The translations under genes were made by a program, and so were the position numbers. A stretch of 56,190 nt of DNA from an uncultured Candidatus Saccharibacteria bacterium (GTDB lineage: Bacteria; Patescibacteriota; Saccharimonadia; Saccharimonadales; Saccharimonadaceae), in assembly GCA_947367795.1 (NCBI GenBank), contig CANBER010000003.1, forward strand, positions 1 to 56,190, read 5' to 3'. Of the stretch, positions 48,921 through 56,190 are shown in pieces (positions within the stretch are counted from its first letter, which is position 1; the number at the start of each line of letters is the position of its first letter). The notes beneath the pieces are model-generated. The model searched no databases and was not told where the DNA came from. It saw nothing but the letters and a program-made list of their open reading frames with translations.

Positions 48921-50344
48921 TATTTGGCTCCTTTACGAAAAAGCACGGCTCCGAGAGTACGGAACATGATACGAAAATCGAGTCCGAGCGACCAATTCTG
49001 GATGTAATAGAGGTCAAGGGCGCGACGTTCTTCGAAAGAAATGTCGCGGCGGCCAGAAACTTGAGCGAGTCCGGTGAGACCGGATTTGACAGAAAGCAGC
49101 AGCGAACGGTCGCCATAGTGGCGGAGTTCGCCGGGGACGAGAGCACGGGGGCCGACAAGAGAAATGTCGCCCTTGATTACGTTAAAGAGCTGCGGAAGTT
49201 CGTCGAGTGAGGTGGCGCGGAGAAAGTGACCGAGTTTAGTAATACGGGGATCGTTAGGGATCATGTCGCCGCCTTCACGGTATTTTTTGATGAGCTGAGG
49301 CTTGCCCATCTTAGTGAAAGCCTCTTCGGGAGTAATGCCAGAATATTCGGGCTTCATGGAACGGAATTTGTAAATTTTGACGCGACGATTGTAACGCGAA
49401 AGGCGAGTATCCACATAGATCGCTGGTGCACTGGGGTCGGAGAGCTTCTGTAGACACCAAATAATAAGCATAGGAATAGCGGTAAGGAGGAGGGCGAGAG
49501 AGCCGATAACAATATCGCAGAGGCGTTTGGCAATTTTGGCGCTGCCGGCGAGAGGAGTGACGTTGACAAGGATGGCGGGAGTGTCACCGACAAGCTCGAG
49601 CTCGCCCATTTGGGAGGTCAGCATGGCAGAAGATGGGACAAAATAGTAGAGGAGATGACGATTGATAGCTTGCCGATAGACGTAGTCAGTATGACGATCA
49701 TCGGTCTGAAAAATTACGTCAGGATAGGAACGTTTCAAGGCATCTTTGAGGGAGGAATATTGTTTGCGGCGGAGGTCTTTGGGAATATATTTGGAACTGG
49801 CAACCACCCCGGCGAGCGAGAAGCCGGATTCGGGAAAGGCGGAAATATAATCGGCGAGAAATTCGGTGTTTTTGCTATTGCCAATAATGACAGCGCGGAG
49901 AGTGGCACGGCGGGTTTTGAGAATGTAGCTACGCATGCTACGGACGATTCCGCGAAAGAGGCAAAGGAAGAGAAAACAAGAGAGGACGGCATAAAAGGCC
50001 ATAACGCGTACTGGGAAAAGATCAGTATCGAAGAAAAAGTCGTAGCTAATAATAGCCATCATGCCGACGATAGAAGCTAAAAAGAGGCGACCGATCTCGG
50101 GAAGGCGCTTGTTATAAAAGAAAATGGACTTTTTGTATAGACCAAAGGCCGCTAAGACGATGAGAAAGATTGGAATGAGAAAAAGGGTGGAAGCAACAAA
50201 CTCGAGAGGAGCAGATTCGAAATAAAAGGGACGTTGATCGAGATGGGTACGGACGAGATAAGCCACCAAAAAGGAGAGCAAGATGGCACAAGCATCGCTA
50301 AAAATCAGAAAAAAGTGGAAAATTAGCCCAAAATCTCTCTTCAT
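48920..50344 (-). CDS. Polyprenyl-phosphate sugar-1-phosphate transferase (initiating enzyme)
   Basis: This 474-residue protein has four to five N-terminal membrane helices, a nucleotide-binding-like middle (TLRAVIIGNSKNTEFLADYI), and the C-terminal bacterial sugar transferase domain with KIYKFRSMKPE, DEPQ-type DELPQLFNVIKGDISLVGPR and LTGLAQVSGR. It attaches the first sugar phosphate to undecaprenyl phosphate, starting glycan assembly. An extended -10 box (TGCTATAAT, box 50352-50357) lies seven bases before the ATG, so the mRNA is likely leaderless and this gene heads the operon down to 45973. Confidence 0.93.
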   Translation of the reverse strand: MKRDFGLIFHFFLIFSDACAILLSFLVAYLVRTHLDQRPFYFESAPLEFVASTLFLIPIFLIVLAAFGLYKKSIFFYNKRLPEIGRLFLASIVGMMAIISYDFFFDTDLFPVRVMAFYAVLSCFLFLCLFRGIVRSMRSYILKTRRATLRAVIIGNSKNTEFLADYISAFPESGFSLAGVVASSKYIPKDLRRKQYSSLKDALKRSYPDVIFQTDDRHTDYVYRQAINRHLLYYFVPSSAMLTSQMGELELVGDTPAILVNVTPLAGSAKIAKRLCDIVIGSLALLLTAIPMLIIWCLQKLSDPSAPAIYVDTRLSRYNRRVKIYKFRSMKPEYSGITPEEAFTKMGKPQLIKKYREGGDMIPNDPRITKLGHFLRATSLDELPQLFNVIKGDISLVGPRALVPGELRHYGDRSLLLSVKSGLTGLAQVSGRRDISFEERRALDLYYIQNWSLGLDFRIMFRTLGAVLFRKGAK

Positions 50345-50351
50345 GTAAGAT

Positions 50352-50357
50352 ATTATA
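50352..50357 (-). promoter_or_regulatory. Extended -10 box, leaderless start of the glycan operon
   Basis: On the minus strand TGCTATAAT, then ATCTTAC and the ATG at 50344. Confidence 0.65.
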
Positions 50358-50518
50358 GCACATAAGTTTAGAATACGGCGTGGCCTGTGGAAAAGTCGAG
50401 GAATGGGCGGGGCTTTGTATATCTATTGTATATCATAATAATATGATTTTGATATGTGAAGAGTAGTGCTTGTGGAAAAGTCGGAGTGTGGTAAAATGGA
50501 GAGAAGAACGGAGGACAG

Positions 50519-51538
50519 ATGAAAGAGAAGATTTTGATTACGGGTGGAACGGGGTATATTGGTTCACATACGGCCGTGGAGCTGATTGATGCGGGCTATG
50601 AAGTGGAAATTTTGGATAATCTGTATAATAGTAAGGCAGGGGTGCTGGAACGAATTGAGGAGATTACAGGAGTAAAACCAAATTTTCATGAGGTGGACCT
50701 GAGAGACGCGGAGGCACTTGCAAAAGTGATGGCTGAGGGGGGATTTGGGACAGTGATGCATTTTGCTGGGCTGAAGGCTGTGGGGGAGTCGGTAGAGGAG
50801 CCACTGCGGTATTATGAAAATAATGTGGGCGGGACGATCAATCTACTGGAGTGTATGCAAGAATATGGGGTGCATAAGATGGTGTTTTCCTCGTCGGCGA
50901 CCGTGTACGGGGATCCGGGAGAGGTGCGCTATACTGAAGAGATGCCGGCGGGGCGGGAGCTGTCCAGCCCATATGGCAGGACGAAATATTTTATTGAAGA
51001 GATGCTGAAGGATGCGGCAAGGAGTGATGCGGATTTTCGGGTGACGATTTTGAGGTATTTTAATCCGATTGGAGCGCATAAATCTGGGTTGCTGGGAGAG
51101 GATCCGAACGGGCGGCCGAATAATTTGATGCCAATTATAATGAAGGTGGTGGCAGGAGAGATTCCGGAGCTGTCGATCTACGGGAATGACTATGAGACTA
51201 ACGATGGGACGGCGGTGCGAGATTATATTCACGTGGTAGATTTGGCTAGAGGGCACGTGGCAGCGATGCAGAAATTGGATGGCGGAGAGCGTGTACAAAT
51301 TTATAATTTGGGGTCGGGAAAAGGAACTTCGGTCCTAGAGATGGTGAAGGCGTTTTCGGAGGCGGCGGGAGTTGCACTGCCACATAAAGTGGTTGCGAGA
51401 AGACCGGGGGATTTGGCGGAGTTTTATGCAGATCCGAGCAAAGCGAATGCGGAGCTGGGCTGGCATACAGAACACACAATTGAGGAAATGATGCAAGATA
51501 CGATTAATTACTTACGCAAAAGTGGGGTGGAAGTATAG
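50519..51538 (+). CDS. galE: UDP-glucose 4-epimerase
   Basis: This 339-residue SDR enzyme interconverts UDP-glucose and UDP-galactose. It has the NAD-binding GGTGYIGSH, VMHFAGLKAVGESVE, SSSATVYG, the catalytic YGRTK pair, and the family RYFNPIGAHKSGLLGEDP and GTAVRDYIHVVDLARGH. GGAGGA precedes the ATG. It is the only plus-strand gene in the glycan region and supplies UDP-galactose for the mutase at 52595-53770. Confidence 0.97.
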   Translation: MKEKILITGGTGYIGSHTAVELIDAGYEVEILDNLYNSKAGVLERIEEITGVKPNFHEVDLRDAEALAKVMAEGGFGTVMHFAGLKAVGESVEEPLRYYENNVGGTINLLECMQEYGVHKMVFSSSATVYGDPGEVRYTEEMPAGRELSSPYGRTKYFIEEMLKDAARSDADFRVTILRYFNPIGAHKSGLLGEDPNGRPNNLMPIIMKVVAGEIPELSIYGNDYETNDGTAVRDYIHVVDLARGHVAAMQKLDGGERVQIYNLGSGKGTSVLEMVKAFSEAAGVALPHKVVARRPGDLAEFYADPSKANAELGWHTEHTIEEMMQDTINYLRKSGVEV

Positions 51539-51554
51539 TGCGGTATTTCCCTGC

Positions 51555-52598
51555 CTACCGAAGATGACCGTAAAGCTGCCAAGCCAGGCGAAAGGCCGGT
51601 AAGCCGAGACGGAGACTGTAGATCGCGAGACGATCACGGGGAGTGCTGAGGGGGTTCTCTAAGACGTCGTCAGCGTGAGTGCGAATATAGGTTACGAGCT
51701 CGCGAGTATGGGGGTTTTTGCAATAGTGCGGGGTAAGAACGATCTGGCGTAATATACTGAGGCGGGCGTGGACGCGGCGCTTACGAATAGCGTCGGAGAG
51801 AGCGAGGATCTCGGCGTCACTAGAAAGAGAGGATGATCCGGACTGGACGAGCTGGGCAGTAAGGTCATCGCACATTTGATCGGTGAGCGCAATTAGACTA
51901 AGCTTGTCTTTGCAAAAAGCTTGATGAATGATGGAGGTGGAATTTTGATAGTAATTGTAAAGGGCGAGCGGGAGAAAACTGATGCGGTCGCATTGTAAAA
52001 TCAAGCGATAAGTCGTACCAACGTCTTCGTAGAGCTGGTGGGGAGGAAACTCGACATGGTCAAAGAGGTCACGGGAATAGAGTTTGCCCCAGGCGGACAT
52101 AGTGAAGCCGTCTTCACACAGCATACGTGTGAGACAGTTCTCGCGGCTGAGGACGGAGGGATCAGAGGGGGGGCAAAAATCTTGGCGGTGGCCGTCGGGA
52201 AAGATCCGAGCGAAGCTGGCGATGGCGATTTTGGTACGATCGGTGATAGCTTGATGGACCAGGGCGTCGATCAGGCCTGGTTCGATCGTATCATCAGAAT
52301 CTACGAAAGTAACAAAATCGCCAGCAGCATGAGTGAGGCCGATGTTGCGAGCGACGGAAAGACCTTGGTTGGCTTGATGAATAACCTGGAAGCGCCGGTC
52401 GGAACGGGATAATTTGTCAACGAGTGCGGAGCTGCCGTCAGTAGAACCGTCATCGATCAAGATGATTTCAAGGTGGGCATAAGTTTGGGAGAGGATGCTC
52501 GCAACACATTGCTCTAGAGTGGCAGAAGTATTATAAACCGGCACAATCACAGAGACGAGCGGGCCAGAATCGCGAGAAGCGGAGCGGCATGAGGTCAT
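51555..52598 (-). CDS. GT2-family glycosyltransferase
   Basis: This 347-residue protein of the GT-A type has VSVIVPVYNTSATLEQCV, ILIDDGSTDGSS, NQGLSVARNIGLTHAAGDF and the metal-binding VDSDDT. The C-terminal 150 residues form a helical extension without a clear membrane helix. Its ATG overlaps the stop of glf by four bases (52595-52598), so it belongs to the ABC exporter/glf operon. The gene is convergent with galE, with 16 bases between stops. Confidence 0.9.
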   Translation of the reverse strand: MTSCRSASRDSGPLVSVIVPVYNTSATLEQCVASILSQTYAHLEIILIDDGSTDGSSALVDKLSRSDRRFQVIHQANQGLSVARNIGLTHAAGDFVTFVDSDDTIEPGLIDALVHQAITDRTKIAIASFARIFPDGHRQDFCPPSDPSVLSRENCLTRMLCEDGFTMSAWGKLYSRDLFDHVEFPPHQLYEDVGTTYRLILQCDRISFLPLALYNYYQNSTSIIHQAFCKDKLSLIALTDQMCDDLTAQLVQSGSSSLSSDAEILALSDAIRKRRVHARLSILRQIVLTPHYCKNPHTRELVTYIRTHADDVLENPLSTPRDRLAIYSLRLGLPAFRLAWQLYGHLR

Positions 52599-53770
52599 GA
52601 CTCGATAAGTTGGCTCAGTTTGGGTTGCAAATCAGCAAAGGCGCTCAGAGCAGAGGCAATAGTCTTGTCCATATCAAAATACGCATATTCACCAAGGCGA
52701 CCACCGAAAATAATATTGCCATCGCGTGCAACGAGCTCTTGATATTTGGCAAGTTTCGTACGATCTTCAGTGGTATTAACTGGATAATACGGCTCATCGC
52801 CGCGGTGCCAGGTTTTGCTGTATTCACGTACGATCACGGTCTTCCCGGATCCTGGGGCATAGGCATCATTAGTGCGTTCGGGATGGAAATGTTTAAACTC
52901 GTGGATGCGAGTATATTTAGGCTCAAGATCAGCATAATTCATGACGGGACAGCCCTGAAAATCATCAACGTCCAGGACTTCTTTGACGAGGTCTAAACTA
53001 CGCCAGCTAAGCTCGCCAAACTGATAATCGTAGAATTGGTCAATCGGACCAGTATAGACCGTGAGAATGCCAGTCTCGCGGAGAGTTTGGATTTCTGGAT
53101 CGGTAAAGTAGTCAGTGGAGAGCCGGACAGTAACTTTATCGCCACAACTATCAAGCATGTTTTGGAACCAGGCTTCATAACCTTCGAGCGGTAAACCTTC
53201 GTGAGTATTATTGAAATAACGATTGTCGTAATTATAGCGGACAGGGAGGCGCTTGATGATGTCGGGGGAAAGCTCTTCGGCGGGAGTTTGCCACTGTTTG
53301 GCGGTATAGTTTTTGATGAAAGCGTCGAAAAGTGGGCGCCCAATTAGCGAAATGCCTTGCTCGACGAGGTTTGTCGGTTGCGTAGGGGCGCTGGCGGATT
53401 GCTCGGCGATCAACTGCCTGGCAGCGTCGGGAGTATAGGCGGCGTGGAAGAATTGGTTGATGGTGCCAAGGTTAATAGGAAGAGGATAAACTTCACCGTC
53501 ATGCGTGGTGTAAACCTTATGGATGTAGGGGGTAAACTTCGTAAAGCGATTAACATATTGCCAGACTTCTTCGTCGGAAGTATGGAAGAGGTGGGCACCG
53601 TATTTATGACATTCGATACCGGTGGCGGAATCAAATTCAGAATAGCAGTTACCGCCGATGTGATCGCGCTTATCAATAATTAGCACACGTTTACCGCAAA
53701 CATTGGCAAGACGCTCAGCCATGGTGAGCCCAAAGAGACCAGCACCAACAATTAAAATGTCTGGATCCAT
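52595..53770 (-). CDS. glf: UDP-galactopyranose mutase
   Basis: This flavoenzyme of about 391 residues converts UDP-galactopyranose to UDP-galactofuranose. It has the FAD-binding ILIVGAGLFGLTMAERLA, DKRDHIGGNCYSE, the HKYGAHLFHTSDEEVW substrate region and NYADLEPKYTRIHEFKHFHP. Start 53770 is chosen because AAAGGAGG precedes it and it overlaps the ABC ATPase stop (TAATG); six more codons upstream are possible. It implies galactofuranose in the glycan. Confidence 0.96.
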   Translation of the reverse strand: MDPDILIVGAGLFGLTMAERLANVCGKRVLIIDKRDHIGGNCYSEFDSATGIECHKYGAHLFHTSDEEVWQYVNRFTKFTPYIHKVYTTHDGEVYPLPINLGTINQFFHAAYTPDAARQLIAEQSASAPTQPTNLVEQGISLIGRPLFDAFIKNYTAKQWQTPAEELSPDIIKRLPVRYNYDNRYFNNTHEGLPLEGYEAWFQNMLDSCGDKVTVRLSTDYFTDPEIQTLRETGILTVYTGPIDQFYDYQFGELSWRSLDLVKEVLDVDDFQGCPVMNYADLEPKYTRIHEFKHFHPERTNDAYAPGSGKTVIVREYSKTWHRGDEPYYPVNTTEDRTKLAKYQELVARDGNIIFGGRLGEYAYFDMDKTIASALSAFADLQPKLSQLIES

Positions 53771-54567
53771 TAATCCTCCTTTTTCCATAAGTTATTATAA
53801 GCCGTAGCAACAACATCGGGTTTACCTTCGACAGCAACTTTACCGTTTTCGATTAAGATGGCGCGGTCACAGAAACGACGGACGTTTTCCATGGAATGTG
53901 TCACCAGAATGACCGTTTGTTCGCCGTGCAGACTAGCAAAATAATCGTTGCATTTCTCCTGGAAGGCAGCGTCACCAACCGCGAGTACTTCGTCGAGAAT
54001 TAAAATGTCACCGCGAGCACGAATAGCAATCGAAAAAGCTAGGCGCACTTGCATGCCCGAAGAATAGTTTTTGAGTTTAGCGTCCATAAACGGCTCAAGC
54101 TCGGCAAAATGGACAATTTCATCATACATGGCGTCCATTTCCTTATGAGAAAATCCTAGGAGTGCGCCATTTAAATAAACGTTTTCGCGACCAGTGAGCT
54201 CGGGATTGAATCCCACACCCAGCTCGATGAACGGAACCAAGGTACCGTTGACCGTAATACTTCCCTGCTCTGGATAATAGATCTGGGCGAGGCATTTGAG
54301 GAGGGTAGATTTACCAGAGCCATTGCGACCAACAATACCGACAAACTCCCCCGGTCGAATATCAAAACTAACACCACGCAAAACTTGCTGTTCAGTATAG
54401 CCCTTGACCCCTTTGAGCCAGTTGAAGATCGCCTGTTTGAGACCGGCGGCGCGCTCAGTTGGTAAACGGAAGCTCTTATGTAAGTCATGTACGCGAATAG
54501 CATATGCCTGATCGGAAGAAGGCGTAGATTTGTGAGATTTGTGGATGCAGCGTGGTAATTTGGACAT
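53770..54567 (-). CDS. ABC transporter ATPase for polysaccharide export (Wzt-like)
   Basis: This 265-residue ATPase has Walker A GRNGSGKSTLLK, signature YSSGMQVRLAFS, Walker B ILILDEVLAVGD and an H-loop VTHSM. The spacing and KFFELGVGFNPELTGRENVY-like segment (IELGVGFNPELTGRENVYLN) are typical of Wzt/TagH exporters. It has no C-terminal glycan-binding domain. It works with the permease encoded just upstream, which ends at 54567. Confidence 0.94.
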   Translation of the reverse strand: MSKLPRCIHKSHKSTPSSDQAYAIRVHDLHKSFRLPTERAAGLKQAIFNWLKGVKGYTEQQVLRGVSFDIRPGEFVGIVGRNGSGKSTLLKCLAQIYYPEQGSITVNGTLVPFIELGVGFNPELTGRENVYLNGALLGFSHKEMDAMYDEIVHFAELEPFMDAKLKNYSSGMQVRLAFSIAIRARGDILILDEVLAVGDAAFQEKCNDYFASLHGEQTVILVTHSMENVRRFCDRAILIENGKVAVEGKPDVVATAYNNLWKKED

Positions 54568-55385
54568 TAGACCTCCTCAGCAAAGCGTTTAGAGCGTTTA
54601 CGGAAAAAGAGAGTGGCGAGAACGAGAACTAGGATGACTAGGAGGATAGGAATAAGTCCATACCAGCCCGGTACTACTTCCCAAGTCGTAACGGCCTGAG
54701 AAGTAATAAGATTATGGCGGACGTCTTGGATAACTTGAGCGATGGGATTCAACATAATAACTTGAGCAGCGAGCATGCCATAGCTACCAGACTCAATAAC
54801 CATGCTTAGTGGATAAATGATCGGGATAGCATAGAAGAGGGCTTGAATTAAGACATCCCAGATTGAAGTGATGTCGCGATATTTGACATTGATTGCACCC
54901 AGGAGGAAGGATATCCCTAGCGAAAAGGCGTAGAGCTCAACGACAGAAAAAGGCACAAGCAGCCAAGACCAGCTAGGACTGACGCCATTAATCAGCGCAA
55001 AGATAAGGATCACACAGAGATTAATGGCGAGATTAATTAAGGCGGTAGCAGTAGCGGCAAGAACAACGATGTATTTGGGAAAGCTGATTTTGCGTAAGAG
55101 TTCGCCGCGCATCACTATAGACTGAATGCCTTGACCGGTGCACTCGGTAAAGAAGTTCCAAAGGACAGTACCAGTAAGCAAATACACAGGATAGTGCGGA
55201 ATCCCGTCGCCAAAACGCAGGATTTTAGCAAAAACAATATACAAAATGGCGAACATAAGGAGTGGACGTAGGATTGCCCAAAGGTAACCCAAAACGGAGC
55301 CTTGGTAGCGCAGTTTAAAGTCTGTCTTGATGAGCTCGCCCAACAAAATACGGTTTTTGTGGCAGAAAATATGCGGAATTCCCAT
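54567..55385 (-). CDS. ABC transporter permease for polysaccharide export (Wzm-like)
   Basis: This 272-residue protein has six membrane helices and the ABC-2 family features, including KTDFKLRYQGSVLGYLWAIL at the N-terminus and PLLMFAILYIVF. It forms the channel that exports lipid-linked glycan together with the ATPase. Its stop shares one base with the ATPase start. TATAAT lies eleven bases before the ATG, so its mRNA is nearly leaderless and it heads the operon to 51555. Confidence 0.93.
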   Translation of the reverse strand: MGIPHIFCHKNRILLGELIKTDFKLRYQGSVLGYLWAILRPLLMFAILYIVFAKILRFGDGIPHYPVYLLTGTVLWNFFTECTGQGIQSIVMRGELLRKISFPKYIVVLAATATALINLAINLCVILIFALINGVSPSWSWLLVPFSVVELYAFSLGISFLLGAINVKYRDITSIWDVLIQALFYAIPIIYPLSMVIESGSYGMLAAQVIMLNPIAQVIQDVRHNLITSQAVTTWEVVPGWYGLIPILLVILVLVLATLFFRKRSKRFAEEV

Positions 55386-55407
55386 AACTATGTATTATTA
55401 TAACACA

Positions 55408-56190
55408 CTAAAGGCAGGATTGATGATGAATACGGCTCCGCGCCCGAAGGATACAGTATGCAAGTTGAGGATGTTGCAAAATTAAGCGTAAGGCTAGCCA
55501 ATGATTGGTACTAAAGTCCGTGGGAAGTAACAACCCCGCTTGATGAGCTGCTGTGAGCTCAGAACACATGGTTTGATAGAAGTTGCGCGCTAAGGGAGCT
55601 GCGAGACGTTGCAAATTCCAATGATAGTTGCGAAACTTGGCGGCCGCCATAATATGGCCAAATTGGTCTAGTAGTTGATGATCTTGAAGATATTTAGTGA
55701 TTTCAGCATATTCTTCAACGACACAATTGACTTTGCCCGGGTTATTAACAGAAGAGTTGGGATTGTCTAGGCGGTAGTGTAAGTAAGCTTCGGTGGTTAG
55801 TACAGCACGTTCAGCTGTAGCCCAAACTTTGAAGTTAAAACTTAGGTCCTGATAAGAGGCGCCAGGAGTAGGCAGGAAGTCAATGGAATTCTTAGTAAGA
55901 AAATCGCGGCGGTAGATCATAGACCAAATGGCTGGAGCATACCGAAAGACTTCGTAATAGTTGCTAGGGCTTGAAGAAGTAATTTCTTGGGTAAGGTGCG
56001 ATTTGCCGTGTTGTTCCGTGTAGTGATTGGCTTTGACGATATCTGCGCGGTGTTGTTCGGCGAGGTGGAGGAGGCGTTGAAACGCCTCCTGATCCACCCA
56101 GTCGTCAGATTCAACGATGCCGATGTATTTGCCACGGGCGGTTTTGAGGCCTTGGTTCATACTGTCACCGTAGCCGGAGTTGGGTTTGTC
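55408..56190 (-). CDS. GT2-family glycosyltransferase, 5' end outside the window
   Basis: The frame is open to the window end (DKPNSGYGDSMNQGLKTARG), so the N-terminus is missing. KPNSGYGDSMNQGLKTARGK and YIGIVESDDWVDQEAF match the nucleotide-binding and metal-binding regions of GT2 enzymes. The rest is a C-terminal extension with SYQDLSFNFKVWATAERAV. It is 22 bases upstream of the permease gene. Confidence 0.88.
   Translation of the reverse strand, partial: DKPNSGYGDSMNQGLKTARGKYIGIVESDDWVDQEAFQRLLHLAEQHRADIVKANHYTEQHGKSHLTQEITSSSPSNYYEVFRYAPAIWSMIYRRDFLTKNSIDFLPTPGASYQDLSFNFKVWATAERAVLTTEAYLHYRLDNPNSSVNNPGKVNCVVEEYAEITKYLQDHQLLDQFGHIMAAAKFRNYHWNLQRLAAPLARNFYQTMCSELTAAHQAGLLLPTDFSTNHWLALRLILQHPQLAYCILRARSRIHHQSCL

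Overview
The window looks like a chromosome segment from a small-genome member of the Candidate Phyla Radiation, most likely Candidatus Saccharibacteria (TM7). Evidence is the mixture of ribonuclease Y, ComEC, a very short TsaB, DnaK/DnaJ and NusA, Gram-positive-style surface proteins, normal use of TGA as stop, and many genes whose start codon lies only 6 to 9 bases after a TATAAT-like box. The taxonomic call is inference; no rRNA is present.

Bases 135-15702 hold a tRNA-Pro gene followed by an integrated mobile island. The 3' end of the tRNA (CCGACCA) is the left attachment core. An internal copy at 11437-11443 and a right copy at about 15696-15702 divide the island into two related elements in tandem. 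Element A (211 to about 11440) carries an intact large serine recombinase, a replication-like operon (ATPase, protein with an SSB-like tail, small proteins), a GIY-YIG nuclease with a structured leader, an HD alarmone-hydrolase-like protein, a decayed small gene pair and several unknown genes. Element B (about 11440-15702) keeps only the 3' end of its recombinase, a hydrolase/peptidase fusion, a second copy of the small gene pair, and a two-gene CBASS-like module (membrane protein plus CD-NTase). The host terminator of the tRNA reappears just right of the island.

From 16 to 34 kb the content is mostly chromosomal: a T5orf172 nuclease with a frameshifted partner, a hydrolase, NUDIX, ribonuclease Y, TsaB/TsaE, ComEC, two related beta-helix surface proteins, a RimB-like/QueC-like/RimK operon, a zinc-finger-less DnaJ, an RHH-protein operon with a TylF-like methyltransferase, and acetate kinase.

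From 34 to 46 kb, minus-strand single-gene cassettes (a KH-domain protein, a MYG1-family protein, a 90-residue protein, a 5'-truncated ORF, a NUDIX) each have a hairpin leader and their own strong terminator. They are interspersed with a TrmB-like regulator, dnaK with a CIRCE operator, nusA and an initiator tRNA. A duplicated regulatory region places the MYG1 gene and the 90-residue gene under the same promoter and the same leader hairpin, next to the TrmB-like regulator.

From 46 kb to the end lies a cell-surface glycan locus: O-antigen-ligase-like protein, glycosyltransferases, initiating sugar transferase, GalE, UDP-galactopyranose mutase and a Wzm/Wzt-type ABC exporter, which together suggest a galactofuranose-containing glycan exported by the ABC route.
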